The position numbers and the translations under genes are program-made. Below the pieces are notes generated by a model. It was not told where the DNA came from. It did not search any database and saw only the letters and a list, made by a program, of their open reading frames with translations. This document shows positions 27,346 to 34,418 of a stretch of 40,136 nt of DNA, one piece after another. The number at the start of each line of letters is the position of its first letter. Positions within the stretch are counted from its first letter, which is position 1. This DNA is from Zoogloea sp. GTDB taxonomy: Bacteria; Pseudomonadota; Gammaproteobacteria; Burkholderiales; Rhodocyclaceae. The stretch is from assembly GCF_028693495.1 (NCBI RefSeq), contig NZ_JAQUVG010000018.1, forward strand, positions 1 to 40,136. Reading direction: 5' to 3'.

Positions 27346-28725
27346 TCAGGCCACCACCACCCGGTTCCGTCCTGAGTCCTTGGCCGCGTAGAGCGCCTTG
27401 TCCGCCCGTTCGATCAGCCGCTGGTAGTCCGGGTGGCCGTCGTCTGTAGCGATGCCCACGCTGAGAGTGACCTGCACGGAGCGTCCGCCTGCCAGCAGGA
27501 TCTTCTGCTCTTCGATGTGGCGACGGACCTTTTCGCCGATCTGGCAGGCCCGCTCCTGGTCCGCTGCGGCCAGCACTGCGAGGAATTCCTCGCCGCCGTA
27601 GCGGAAGACGAAATCGCTGCTCCGCACCAGGTTCATGATCTGGCCGGCCACCTGCTGCAGGACCCGGTCTCCGGCGTCGTGCCCGAATTCGTCATTGACC
27701 CGCTTGAAGTGGTCGATGTCCAGCATCATCACGCAGAAGCCGCGCCCGTTCTTGCGGGCCAGGTTGATCTCCCGCTTGAGGATGGAGGGCAGGAAGCGTC
27801 GGTTGAACAGCTGGGTCAGCACATCCCGGCCCACTTCCAGGTCTACCAGACGGTCGAACATGCTGCGCAGCAGGAACTTGATCTCGTCGATCTGGATCAG
27901 CACGGCTCGGGTCAGGTCCCGCTGGCGCTCGGACTGGGGGTCGTTACGGTCCCGCCCCAGGGCCAGTTGGGGGAACAGGGCCTCGTCCACCCGCTCCACG
28001 GCTTCGTTGATGGCAGGCAGCTCCTGGCTGTCGTCGAACAGCAGGGGCGCCTTGTGGTGCAGCCACAGGCCGAATTCGGATTCGCCCAGGCTGGGCATGT
28101 CGTCCATGCTGGCGCCGGAAGCCAGCACCCGGTAGAAGCGAGCCTCCCATTCGAGGATGGCGACCGACTGCTTTTCCCGCTCCAGGGCCAGGTCCCGCCC
28201 GGCAGCCACCATCCGGAAGGCCTCGTCGGCGCGGACGCCGCGTTCGGAGGACTGGACAAAGGCTGCGCTCATTTCTTCGAAGGCGACGTCGGTCAGCTCG
28301 TCCACATAAAGCACCGCATGCACCAGGTCGTCCCGTTCCAGTTCGGATCCGATCAGGGAGCGGTGGAGATGCTGCTTGAGCAAACGCAGCCCCTGGGCCA
28401 CCAGGTTCACCGGAATCTGGGCCCGCGCATGGACTTCGCCCACATGGCGCTGCATGGCCAGCGCAGCGGCCAGCTCCTCTTGGCTGGCATGGCAGAACAG
28501 GACTTCCATCCAGCGCTGCAGGCCCGGCTTGAGGCGAACCTCGACCGCCTGGACCGACAGGAAGTGGCGGGCCGTGGGGTTCTCGAGCATGTAGGCGTAG
28601 AACAGGTCGGCCAGCTCGCCCTTGCGCCGGATGACCAGCTGGGAAACGGTCTGGCGGATCAGGGGTGAAGTCTGTGTGTTGAGGCTGAGCCAGAGTTGCT
28701 CAGCCAGGCGTGAGGAATGGGGCAT
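27346..28725 (-). CDS. Globin-coupled diguanylate cyclase, DosC/DgcO-like
   Basis: 459 residues, the length of E. coli DosC. A globin sensor domain (about 20-170) has Y43 in LFYAYM and H99 in EVHARAQIP at the positions of the distal Tyr and proximal heme His of DosC. A middle helical domain (about 175-295) and a GGDEF domain (about 300-459) follow; the active site is GGEEF at 377-381, and an RxxD inhibitory site (RSSD, 368-371) sits five residues before it. Predicted: heme-based oxygen sensing that controls synthesis of c-di-GMP, with product feedback. In E. coli DosC is paired with the phosphodiesterase DosP; no such gene is here, and the downstream neighbour is a radical SAM gene. Confidence 0.93.
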   Translation of the reverse strand: MPHSSRLAEQLWLSLNTQTSPLIRQTVSQLVIRRKGELADLFYAYMLENPTARHFLSVQAVEVRLKPGLQRWMEVLFCHASQEELAAALAMQRHVGEVHARAQIPVNLVAQGLRLLKQHLHRSLIGSELERDDLVHAVLYVDELTDVAFEEMSAAFVQSSERGVRADEAFRMVAAGRDLALEREKQSVAILEWEARFYRVLASGASMDDMPSLGESEFGLWLHHKAPLLFDDSQELPAINEAVERVDEALFPQLALGRDRNDPQSERQRDLTRAVLIQIDEIKFLLRSMFDRLVDLEVGRDVLTQLFNRRFLPSILKREINLARKNGRGFCVMMLDIDHFKRVNDEFGHDAGDRVLQQVAGQIMNLVRSSDFVFRYGGEEFLAVLAAADQERACQIGEKVRRHIEEQKILLAGGRSVQVTLSVGIATDDGHPDYQRLIERADKALYAAKDSGRNRVVVA

Positions 28726-28816
28726 GGGGTGCTCTCAAGGGTTTATTGGTCTTTTCTAGCGCCATATTGGTCTCATCAGGCCTTTGGCGATATCGAAAAT
28801 GTCACTTTGTGTGGCG

Positions 28817-30034
28817 TCATCGAGCCGGCAGGCTGCCCAGGGTCCGGACATGGCGCTGGTAGGCCCGCCCTGCCATCACGGTCAGCAGCCCGCAGGCCAC
28901 GAGGGTGGCACGGACACCAAAATGATGGGCGAGACTTCCCACCGCGAAGCTGCCCAGGGGCGCTACTCCCAGCAGGGCCATCGTAAACAGGGCCATCACC
29001 CGGCCCCGGAAGGCGTTGTCCACCTGGGTCTGGATCAGGGTGTTGCTACCTGCGGCCACCAGCATGATCCCGATCCCCAGCCCGAAGAGCACCGGCATGG
29101 TCAGGGTCAGGTGGGCCGACAGGGCGAAGATCACCAGGGCCACCCCCGCCAGGGGCGCCGCCCAGCCCACCACCCGGGTCAGTCCGCGGGTATCTCTGCG
29201 GCTGGCCAGGTACACGCTGCTGGCCAGGGAACCGGCCCCGGCGCAGCCCACCAGCAGGCCGTAGAGGCGAGCATCGCCACCGAGGATCTCCCGGGCGAAC
29301 AGGGGCATCAGCACCAGATAGGGCGAGGCCAGGAAGCTGGTGGCTGCGATGAGCACCAGGGAGGCACGGATCCGCGGGTGGGCGCCCACGTAGCGGAGGC
29401 CCTCCCGCAGGGCCTGCAGCGGGGTGCCCTGCGCCGGGCGCGGCACCTCCGCCGGCAGGCGGATTGCCGTCAGGGCCAGCAGCACGGCCAGGTAGGACAC
29501 CCCGTTCAGCAGGAAGCACACCGCCTCGCCCAGGGCCGCCACCACGAAGCCGGCGAGGGCTGGACCGACGAAGCGGGCCACGTTCATCAGCATTGAATTG
29601 AGGGCGATGGCATTCGGCAGGTCCTCCCGCTGGTCCACCAGCTGCACGGCCAGGGACTGGCGGGTCGGAATGTCCAGGGCATTGATGACCCCCAGCCCGA
29701 AGGCGAGGGCCAGCAGCACCGCCGGGGTGATCAGGCCGAGCCAGGCCAGCAGGGCCAGGAGCAGGGCCTGCAGCAGGGACAGGATCTGGGTGGCCATCAG
29801 CAGGCGGCGCTTGTCGAAGCGGTCGGTGATCACGCCGCCCAGCGCCCCGAAAACCAGGATCGGGATCTGGGTGGCAAACCCCACCGCACCCAGCATCAGT
29901 GCCGACCCGGTGAGCCGGTAGGCGAGCCACACCATGGCGATCTGCTGCATCCAGGTTCCGGCCAGGGACACCAGCTGGCCGGCGAAGTAGATGCGGTAGT
30001 TGCGGGAATTCAGGGCACGGAGGAGGGACGGCAT
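28817..30034 (-). CDS. MFS transporter, EntS-like exporter family
   Basis: 405 residues with twelve hydrophobic segments. The N-terminal NYRIYFAGQLVSLAGTWMQQIAMVWLAYRLTGSA is the signature of the MFS_3/EntS-type group; the loop between helices 2 and 3 has GGVITDRFDKRRLL (motif A), and between helices 8 and 9 is LASRRDTRGL. Members export enterobactin, drugs or other small molecules by proton antiport across the inner membrane. The substrate here cannot be read from the sequence, and no siderophore genes are in the window. It is divergent from the DUF805 gene with 140 bases between starts, and lies upstream of the globin cyclase gene with 91 bases between? No: it is downstream of that gene's 5' side, i.e. 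transcribed first. Confidence 0.88.
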   Translation of the reverse strand: MPSLLRALNSRNYRIYFAGQLVSLAGTWMQQIAMVWLAYRLTGSALMLGAVGFATQIPILVFGALGGVITDRFDKRRLLMATQILSLLQALLLALLAWLGLITPAVLLALAFGLGVINALDIPTRQSLAVQLVDQREDLPNAIALNSMLMNVARFVGPALAGFVVAALGEAVCFLLNGVSYLAVLLALTAIRLPAEVPRPAQGTPLQALREGLRYVGAHPRIRASLVLIAATSFLASPYLVLMPLFAREILGGDARLYGLLVGCAGAGSLASSVYLASRRDTRGLTRVVGWAAPLAGVALVIFALSAHLTLTMPVLFGLGIGIMLVAAGSNTLIQTQVDNAFRGRVMALFTMALLGVAPLGSFAVGSLAHHFGVRATLVACGLLTVMAGRAYQRHVRTLGSLPAR

Positions 30035-30174
30035 GGAGCGCAGCAGGGCAGGTAGAGGGCCAAAGGTAGCCCGGCTGACGGACGAAGGAAAGCTCGAGGC
30101 TCCGCCGGCCCGTCATCCCGCCCATGCTATCGTTCCCATAAATTCATCTTTTTGACATGCACAGGGAGACTTCC

Positions 30175-30540
30175 ATGCAGTGGTATTTGAAAGCACTCCG
30201 GCAGTACGCCGATTTCAAGGGGCGTGCCCAGCGCAAGGAATACTGGATGTTCACCCTCTTCAACCTGATCATCATGGGTGTGCTGCAGCTGCTTGGCGGC
30301 GGCGGTGAGGGTGGCATGGGCGATGTGCTGTCGGGCATCTACAGCCTGGGCGTGCTGCTGCCCAGCGTTGGTGTGACGGTGCGCCGCCTCCACGACATCG
30401 GCAAATCCGGTTGGTGGGCCCTGCTGATGATCGTGCCCCTCATCGGCGCGCTGGTGCTGATCTACTTCGCCGTGCAGGACAGCCAGGAGGGGAGTAACGA
30501 GTACGGGGCGAATCCGAAGGGGCTGGCGCTGGCGGGGTGA
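30175..30540 (+). CDS. DUF805 family small membrane protein
   Basis: 121 residues. The ATG at 30175 is preceded by AGGGAGA and gives MQWYLKALRQYADFKGRAQRKEYW, the typical DUF805 opening (an amphipathic stretch then F..R..R.EYW). About three membrane helices follow, the second with GVLLPSVGVTVRRLHDIGKSGWW, also a DUF805 hallmark, and the C-terminus ends in a short soluble tail with NEYGANPKG. The family is common, inner membrane, of unknown function. It stands alone, divergent from the MFS gene; an upstream in-frame ATG at 30157 lacks a ribosome site. Confidence 0.92.
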   Translation: MQWYLKALRQYADFKGRAQRKEYWMFTLFNLIIMGVLQLLGGGGEGGMGDVLSGIYSLGVLLPSVGVTVRRLHDIGKSGWWALLMIVPLIGALVLIYFAVQDSQEGSNEYGANPKGLALAG

Positions 30541-30646
30541 GCTTGGGCTGGAGGACAGTGGAGCCTGCCGCTGACGGCTCGACGGAGTTTTATCGTGCCT
30601 GCCGTACTTCGATATCACTGGCGCGGGGTGCTGCGGGTTTATGCGG

Positions 30647-30671
30647 AGTTATCCGAAATTTCCGGATAACT
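30647..30671. repeat. 9-bp perfect palindrome in gene-free stretch
   Basis: Arms AGTTATCCG (30647-30655) and CGGATAACT (30663-30671) flank a 7-base AAATTTC loop. It lies in 30541-30729, which contains no gene I can support and borders the decayed hsdR. Its position suggests a protein-binding or recombination site, but this is inference. Confidence 0.5.
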
Positions 30672-30729
30672 GCCCCAGTCCTGCCGACTGAAAACAAGGC
30701 TTGATCTGGTGTGCGGTGCCCATCGCCCT

Positions 30730-30970
30730 TCAGTGGTAAACCGGCGCCCCCCCGCCCAGGCCCGCGCTGTAAATATGGGCTAACACCGCTCCCGCCTTGA
30801 TGCCGATTTCGTCTGGGTCATAGGCGCTGGCCGGCAAATAGACAGACAAGTGCCTGATGATCTCAGCCTTCATCCTGCGCAAACACGTTTTCCCAGCCGA
30901 GTTGCTTTTCCAGCAGTTCTGCCGTCTGCGCCTGAATCAACAGGTCTTCGGAGTAGTCCTTTTTGGCCAT
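30730..30970 (-). pseudogene. hsdR: Type I restriction enzyme R subunit remnant: only N- and C-terminal ends left
   Basis: On the minus strand an ATG at 30970 opens MAKKDYSEDLLIQAQTAELL and continues with EKQLGWENVFAQDEG before a stop at 30863. This matches the N-terminus of type I HsdR. In the adjacent frame, from about 30873 to the stop at 30730, comes RHLSVYLPASAYDPDEIGIKAG then AVLAHIYSAG, which resembles the C-terminal end of type I HsdR proteins. The thousand or so residues between (nuclease and helicase domains) are missing and the two ends are one frame apart. I read this as an hsdR gene collapsed by a large internal deletion. The N-terminal match is strong; the C-terminal match is weaker. 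Confidence 0.75.
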
Positions 30971-31140
30971 CTTCTTGGGTTCCTCCACAGGGCGGCTTTC
31001 TGGCCATCGCCGCTAACCGTTCTTGCCAAGTTCAGGCCGATCCGCTGTGGTTGGCGGCAAATGGGTTGCGACTACGCGGCCGGCGTTGGGCTCCTGGTAC
31101 TACAGGGGCCCTTCTGCTTCTGGGGTACGGCTTTCAGTTT

Positions 31141-31520
31141 TCATGGAAATGCCTTCAGGCCCATGCCCAGCTTGTTACCCGCGCAGTCCCGGTAAAATTT
31201 CCTCTCCAGTACCTCTGCCGCCCGATTGGCTTGCTCCGGCCGTAGCACCGTCAGGCCGATCGGCCGTGCCTTCAGATCGGCCAGTTGCATGCCTTCCCAA
31301 TTGGTCTTTTTGTCAGCAATGATCAGATCAAACGGCAAAGGACGGTGGAAGTAGTTTGCGCCGTCACGGATGCGGCGGAATTCCAGCTCCAACTCGGCGG
31401 CTTCCTTCGGCCCGCGGGCTTCGCATACGATATCAGTCCGCGCGTCATCCTGGTCCGCGTCCTTCAGCAGCCGATAGATGCGCTCCAGCCCGAACGCCAG
31501 CGCCAAGTGGTAGGGGTGCG
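31141..31520 (-). pseudogene. DUF3800 domain protein, 5'-truncated remnant
   Basis: About 121-126 residues matching the C-terminal part of DUF3800 proteins: FGLERIYRLLK, then DIVCEARGPKEAAELELEFRR, FDLIIADKKTNWEGMQLADL and the closing RPIGLTVLRPEQANRAAEVL with KFYRDCAGN. The N-terminal half, which in this family begins with a YVDESGD-type motif, is absent: the frame runs out at about 31520 into an inverted repeat. No credible start codon exists. DUF3800 genes often sit in type I restriction loci, and the hsdR remnant lies 170 bases downstream on the same strand, so both are probably relics of one locus. The 31140-30971 spacer holds a 14-codon frame and no recognisable gene. Confidence 0.75.
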
Positions 31521-31576
31521 CCGGGCTGTTGTAGCGATCCCGGCGGCTTCGTTGTGCCCGGCGCCGGCGCCCCTAC
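31510..31576. repeat. Imperfect inverted repeat at the break of the DUF3800 gene
   Basis: Left arm 31510-31526 (GTAGGGG..GCGCCGGGC) and right arm 31556-31576 share complementary GTAGGGG and GCGCCGGGC blocks; the right arm has five extra bases between the blocks. The right arm includes the folB stop codon, and the left arm abuts the DUF3800 truncation. It looks like a small dispersed or MITE-like element, but only one copy is in the window. Confidence 0.5.
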
Positions 31577-31968
31577 AGGGCAAGCGGGACGGCCTTGACG
31601 GCTTCCCGTCGCCACTCTGCCATCCGAGTCACCGACACCCGCCTCGCCTTGGGCACGGCCAGCGGCTTGGCGACGGTCACCTCGGCCCGTTTCACCGGAA
31701 AGCTGTCGGCCAGCGTGTCGAGCATGGCCTGGCTCAGGTATTCGAGAAGCTGGAAGTGCCGGCTGGCGAGGAGCGCTTCGAGGCAGTCGACCACCTGGTC
31801 GTAGTCGACCGTGTGGCGGATGTCGTCGCTGCGGGCGGCGAGGGTGCCGTCGATAGTGAGTTGCAGGTCTATCTCGAGGGGCTGGCGGGCGGCGAGTTCT
31901 TGGGGGTAGATGCCGATGGAGGCGTCCAGGCATAGGCCTTCGAGGCGGATCAGGCAGTCGTGTTCCAT
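31573..31968 (-). CDS. folB: Dihydroneopterin aldolase family protein
   Basis: 131 residues. The ATG at 31968 (MEHDCLIRLEGLCLDASIGIYPQE) lies one base past the folD stop with AGGGAG upstream and is the homology-supported start. FolB features include the IGIYPQE opening, the DLQLTIDG strand, the DYDQVVDCLEALLASRHFQLLEYLSQAM helical part with the active-site Glu in LLE, and AEVTVAKPLAVPKARRVSV with the catalytic-region Lys. FolB makes 6-hydroxymethyl-dihydropterin for folate synthesis; some relatives also act as epimerases. It is in a folD-folB pair behind the methylamine cluster. The stop codon lies inside the right arm of an inverted repeat, so the last residues may be altered. Confidence 0.9.
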   Translation of the reverse strand: MEHDCLIRLEGLCLDASIGIYPQELAARQPLEIDLQLTIDGTLAARSDDIRHTVDYDQVVDCLEALLASRHFQLLEYLSQAMLDTLADSFPVKRAEVTVAKPLAVPKARRVSVTRMAEWRREAVKAVPLAL

Positions 31969-31969
31969 G

Positions 31970-32887
31970 TCAGGCTCCCTTGAGGACGGGGGCTTCCCAG
32001 TCCTGGTAGTCGTCGCTGTCACCCACGTGCAGGGTGCGCTCGGCAGATCGGAGGGTATTTTCGATGAGCATGGTCACGGTCATCGGCCCGACGCCGCCGG
32101 GGACGGGGGTGATCCAGCTGGCCTTCTCCTTCACGCCGTCGAAATCCACGTCACCGACGATCTTGCCGGCGTTGGGTCCGTCCACCAGCCGGTTGATGCC
32201 CACGTCGATGACGATGGCGCCGTGCTTGACCATCTGCGGGACGATCAGGCCCGGCTTGCCGGCGGCAACGATCAGGATGTCGGCGAGGATGGTGTGCTGG
32301 GCTAGGTCGCGGGTTCTGGCGTGGCAGATCGTCACGGTGGCCTCACGCTGCAGCAGCATCAGCGCCATCGGCTTGCCGACGATATTGCTTGCGCCCACCA
32401 CCACCACGTTCTTGCCGGCCACATCGGTGCCGGTGGTGTCGAGCAGCAATTGCACGCCGTAGGGCGTACAGGGCGGAAAGATGGTGTTGCCGACGACCAG
32501 CCCGCCGACGTTGTAGAGGTGGAAGCCGTCCACGTCCTTATGCACCGAGATCGCCTCGAGCACCTTGCGGCCGTCGATGTGGGGCGGCAGCGGCAGCTGG
32601 ATCAGGATGCCATGCACGGCCGGATCGGTATTGAGGCGGGCGATGGTGGCGAGCACCTCGGCCTGGGGCGTGTCGGTGGCCAGGGCGATGTGGAAGGAGC
32701 GAACACCACACTCTTCGCAGGCCTTGACCTTGTTGCCGACATAGACGCGGGAAGCGGGGTTGTCGCCGACGAGGATGACGGCCAGGCCGGGCTGCACGCC
32801 CTGGTTGGCGAGGTGATCGACACGCTCGCGAAAGCCCTCGCGCAGCCGCTTCGAGAGGGCTTTGCCGTCGATGATCTGGGCGGTCAC
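31970..32887 (-). CDS. folD: Bifunctional methylenetetrahydrofolate dehydrogenase/methenyltetrahydrofolate cyclohydrolase
   Basis: 305 residues, about 20 longer than usual because of a C-terminal acidic tail (HVGDSDDYQDWEAP). Catalytic-site segments: ASRVYVGNKVKACEECG with the active Lys, LIQLPLPPHI, the KDVDGFH loop, PPCTPYGVQLLL, the NADP-binding GASNIVGKPMALMLL, and TPVPGGVGPMTVTMLIENT. It interconverts 5,10-methylene-, methenyl- and formyl-tetrahydrofolate in the cytoplasm. The GTG start at 32887 has AGGAG six to ten bases upstream. An intrinsic terminator sits directly before this ribosome site, so transcription from the mgs operon into folD is probably reduced or regulated. The neighbourhood implies oxidation of methylene-H4F produced from methylamine. 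Confidence 0.96.
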   Translation of the reverse strand: MTAQIIDGKALSKRLREGFRERVDHLANQGVQPGLAVILVGDNPASRVYVGNKVKACEECGVRSFHIALATDTPQAEVLATIARLNTDPAVHGILIQLPLPPHIDGRKVLEAISVHKDVDGFHLYNVGGLVVGNTIFPPCTPYGVQLLLDTTGTDVAGKNVVVVGASNIVGKPMALMLLQREATVTICHARTRDLAQHTILADILIVAAGKPGLIVPQMVKHGAIVIDVGINRLVDGPNAGKIVGDVDFDGVKEKASWITPVPGGVGPMTVTMLIENTLRSAERTLHVGDSDDYQDWEAPVLKGA

Positions 32888-32903
32888 GGATTCAGTCTCC
32901 TGG

Positions 32904-32937
32904 AAAAAAGCGGGGCGATCCGTGGTCGGATCGCCCC
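32904..32937 (-). terminator. Intrinsic terminator between mgsC and folD
   Basis: On the minus strand, a perfect 11-bp stem (32937-32927 with 32922-32912) and a 4-base loop are followed after two bases by six T (32909-32904). It lies 42 bases past the mgsC stop and ends only a few bases before the folD Shine-Dalgarno, so it could also work as an attenuator controlling folD-folB. Confidence 0.9.
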
Positions 32938-32978
32938 GGCGAAACGCCTTGCGGGGCGAGAGGGAGAAACTTGCTTGC

Positions 32979-34340
32979 TCAGAAACCCCGGCCCGGGATC
33001 CAGTTGGTACCCGCCAGCGGCACGCCGGCCATGGCGGCGGCTTCGATGGTCAGGGCCACCAGGTCTTCCGGCTCCAGGTGATGCACGTTCTGCTTGCCGC
33101 AGGCCCGGGCGATGGTGGTGAGCTCCATGTTGAGGGTCTTGAGGTAGTTCTTGAGGTGCTTGGCGCCCACCGCCGGCGACAGGCGCTGTTCCAGCATGGC
33201 ATCCTGGGTGGTGATGCCCACCGGGCACTTGCCGGTGTGGCAGTGGTGGCAGAAGCCCGGCGTGGTGCCCAGCGCGTTGTAGTCGGCGATGGCGTCGTGG
33301 TGACCCCCGTTCTGGAAGTAGGTCTCGCCGTTGCAGCCCAGCGCCACCAGCACGCCCTGGCCGATGGCCACCGCGTCGGCGCCCATGGCCAGGGCCTTGG
33401 CCACGTCGGCGCCGGTGCGGATGCCGCCGGAGACGATCAGCTGGACCTTGCCCTTCATGTCCAGGTCTTCCAGGGCATTGACGGCCTGGCGCACGGCGGC
33501 CAGGGTCGGGATGCCCACGTGCTCGATGAAGCAGGTCTGGGTGGCCGCGGTGCCGCCCTGCATGCCGTCCACCACCACCACGTCGGCGCCGGAATGCACG
33601 GCCAGCTTCACATCATTGAAGGTGCGGGTGGCGCCGACCTTCACGTAGATCGGCTTCTCCCAGTCGGTGATCTCGCGCAGTTCCTGGATCTTGATGGCCA
33701 GATCGTCCGGGCCGGTCCAGTCCGGGTGACGGCAGGCCGAGCGCTGGTCGACGCCTTCTGGCAGGGTGCGCATCTTGGCGACCCGCGGGTTCACCTTCTG
33801 GCCCAGCAGCATGCCGCCGCCGCCCGGTTTGGCGCCCTGGCCGATCACCACTTCGATGGCATCGGCCTTGCGCACGTCGTCCGGGTTGAAGCCATAGCGG
33901 GACGGCAGGCACTGATACACCAGGATCTTGGAGGAGCGGCGCTCTTCCGGCGTCATGCCGCCGTCGCCGGTGGTGGTGGAGGTGCCCATCTCGGTGGCGG
34001 CCAGGCCCAGGGCTTCCTTCACGTTGGCCGACAGGGCGCCGAAGCTCATGCCAGCAACGGTGATCGGGATGTCGAGCTCGATCGGCTTCTTGGCGAAACG
34101 GGTGCCGAGCAGGGTCTTGGTAATGCACTTCTCCCGGTAGCCTTCGAGCGGGTAGCGGGACATGGACGCGCCGAGGAAGACCAGGTCGTCGAAGTTGGGC
34201 AGCTTGCGCTTGGCGCCCATGCCGCGGATTTCGTACAGGCCGTGGGCAGCCGCGTTGCGGATGTAGTCGAGGGTCTTGCGGTCGTAGCCGTAGGATTCCT
34301 CGCGGGAGAGATTCTTGAACTGCACGGGTTTGGTTTCCAT
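32979..34340 (-). CDS. mgsC: N-methylglutamate synthase subunit C (FMN-binding glutamate synthase domain protein)
   Basis: 453 residues. The ATG at 34340 (METKPVQFKNLSRE) has GAGGAG upstream and is preferred to a longer frame five codons earlier. The domain is the glutamate-synthase FMN barrel: PITVAGMSFGALSANVKEAL near the start, STTTGDGGM, GQGAKPGGGGMLLG, and the FMN phosphate site VSGGIRTGADVAKALAMGADAVAIGQ. A [3Fe-4S]-type cysteine set is in CHHCHTGKCPVG. With MgsA and MgsB it would form N-methylglutamate from glutamate or gamma-glutamylmethylamide nitrogen. It is last in the mgs operon and ends before an intrinsic terminator. A generic GltB-like role is the alternative, but the gene order supports this call. 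Confidence 0.88.
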   Translation of the reverse strand: METKPVQFKNLSREESYGYDRKTLDYIRNAAAHGLYEIRGMGAKRKLPNFDDLVFLGASMSRYPLEGYREKCITKTLLGTRFAKKPIELDIPITVAGMSFGALSANVKEALGLAATEMGTSTTTGDGGMTPEERRSSKILVYQCLPSRYGFNPDDVRKADAIEVVIGQGAKPGGGGMLLGQKVNPRVAKMRTLPEGVDQRSACRHPDWTGPDDLAIKIQELREITDWEKPIYVKVGATRTFNDVKLAVHSGADVVVVDGMQGGTAATQTCFIEHVGIPTLAAVRQAVNALEDLDMKGKVQLIVSGGIRTGADVAKALAMGADAVAIGQGVLVALGCNGETYFQNGGHHDAIADYNALGTTPGFCHHCHTGKCPVGITTQDAMLEQRLSPAVGAKHLKNYLKTLNMELTTIARACGKQNVHHLEPEDLVALTIEAAAMAGVPLAGTNWIPGRGF

Positions 34341-34418
34341 GGTGGAACTCCTCAAAATTCGTCGGCTAGGTCCGTCTGCCGGCGGGGCAGGCCGCGGCTT
34401 GCGGCCCGCCTGGCCTGA

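Noticed and set aside
30850-31245. Plus-strand frames of 112-131 codons in the scar region
   Set aside because: They are antisense to the hsdR and DUF3800 remnants and have no domain or ribosome site.
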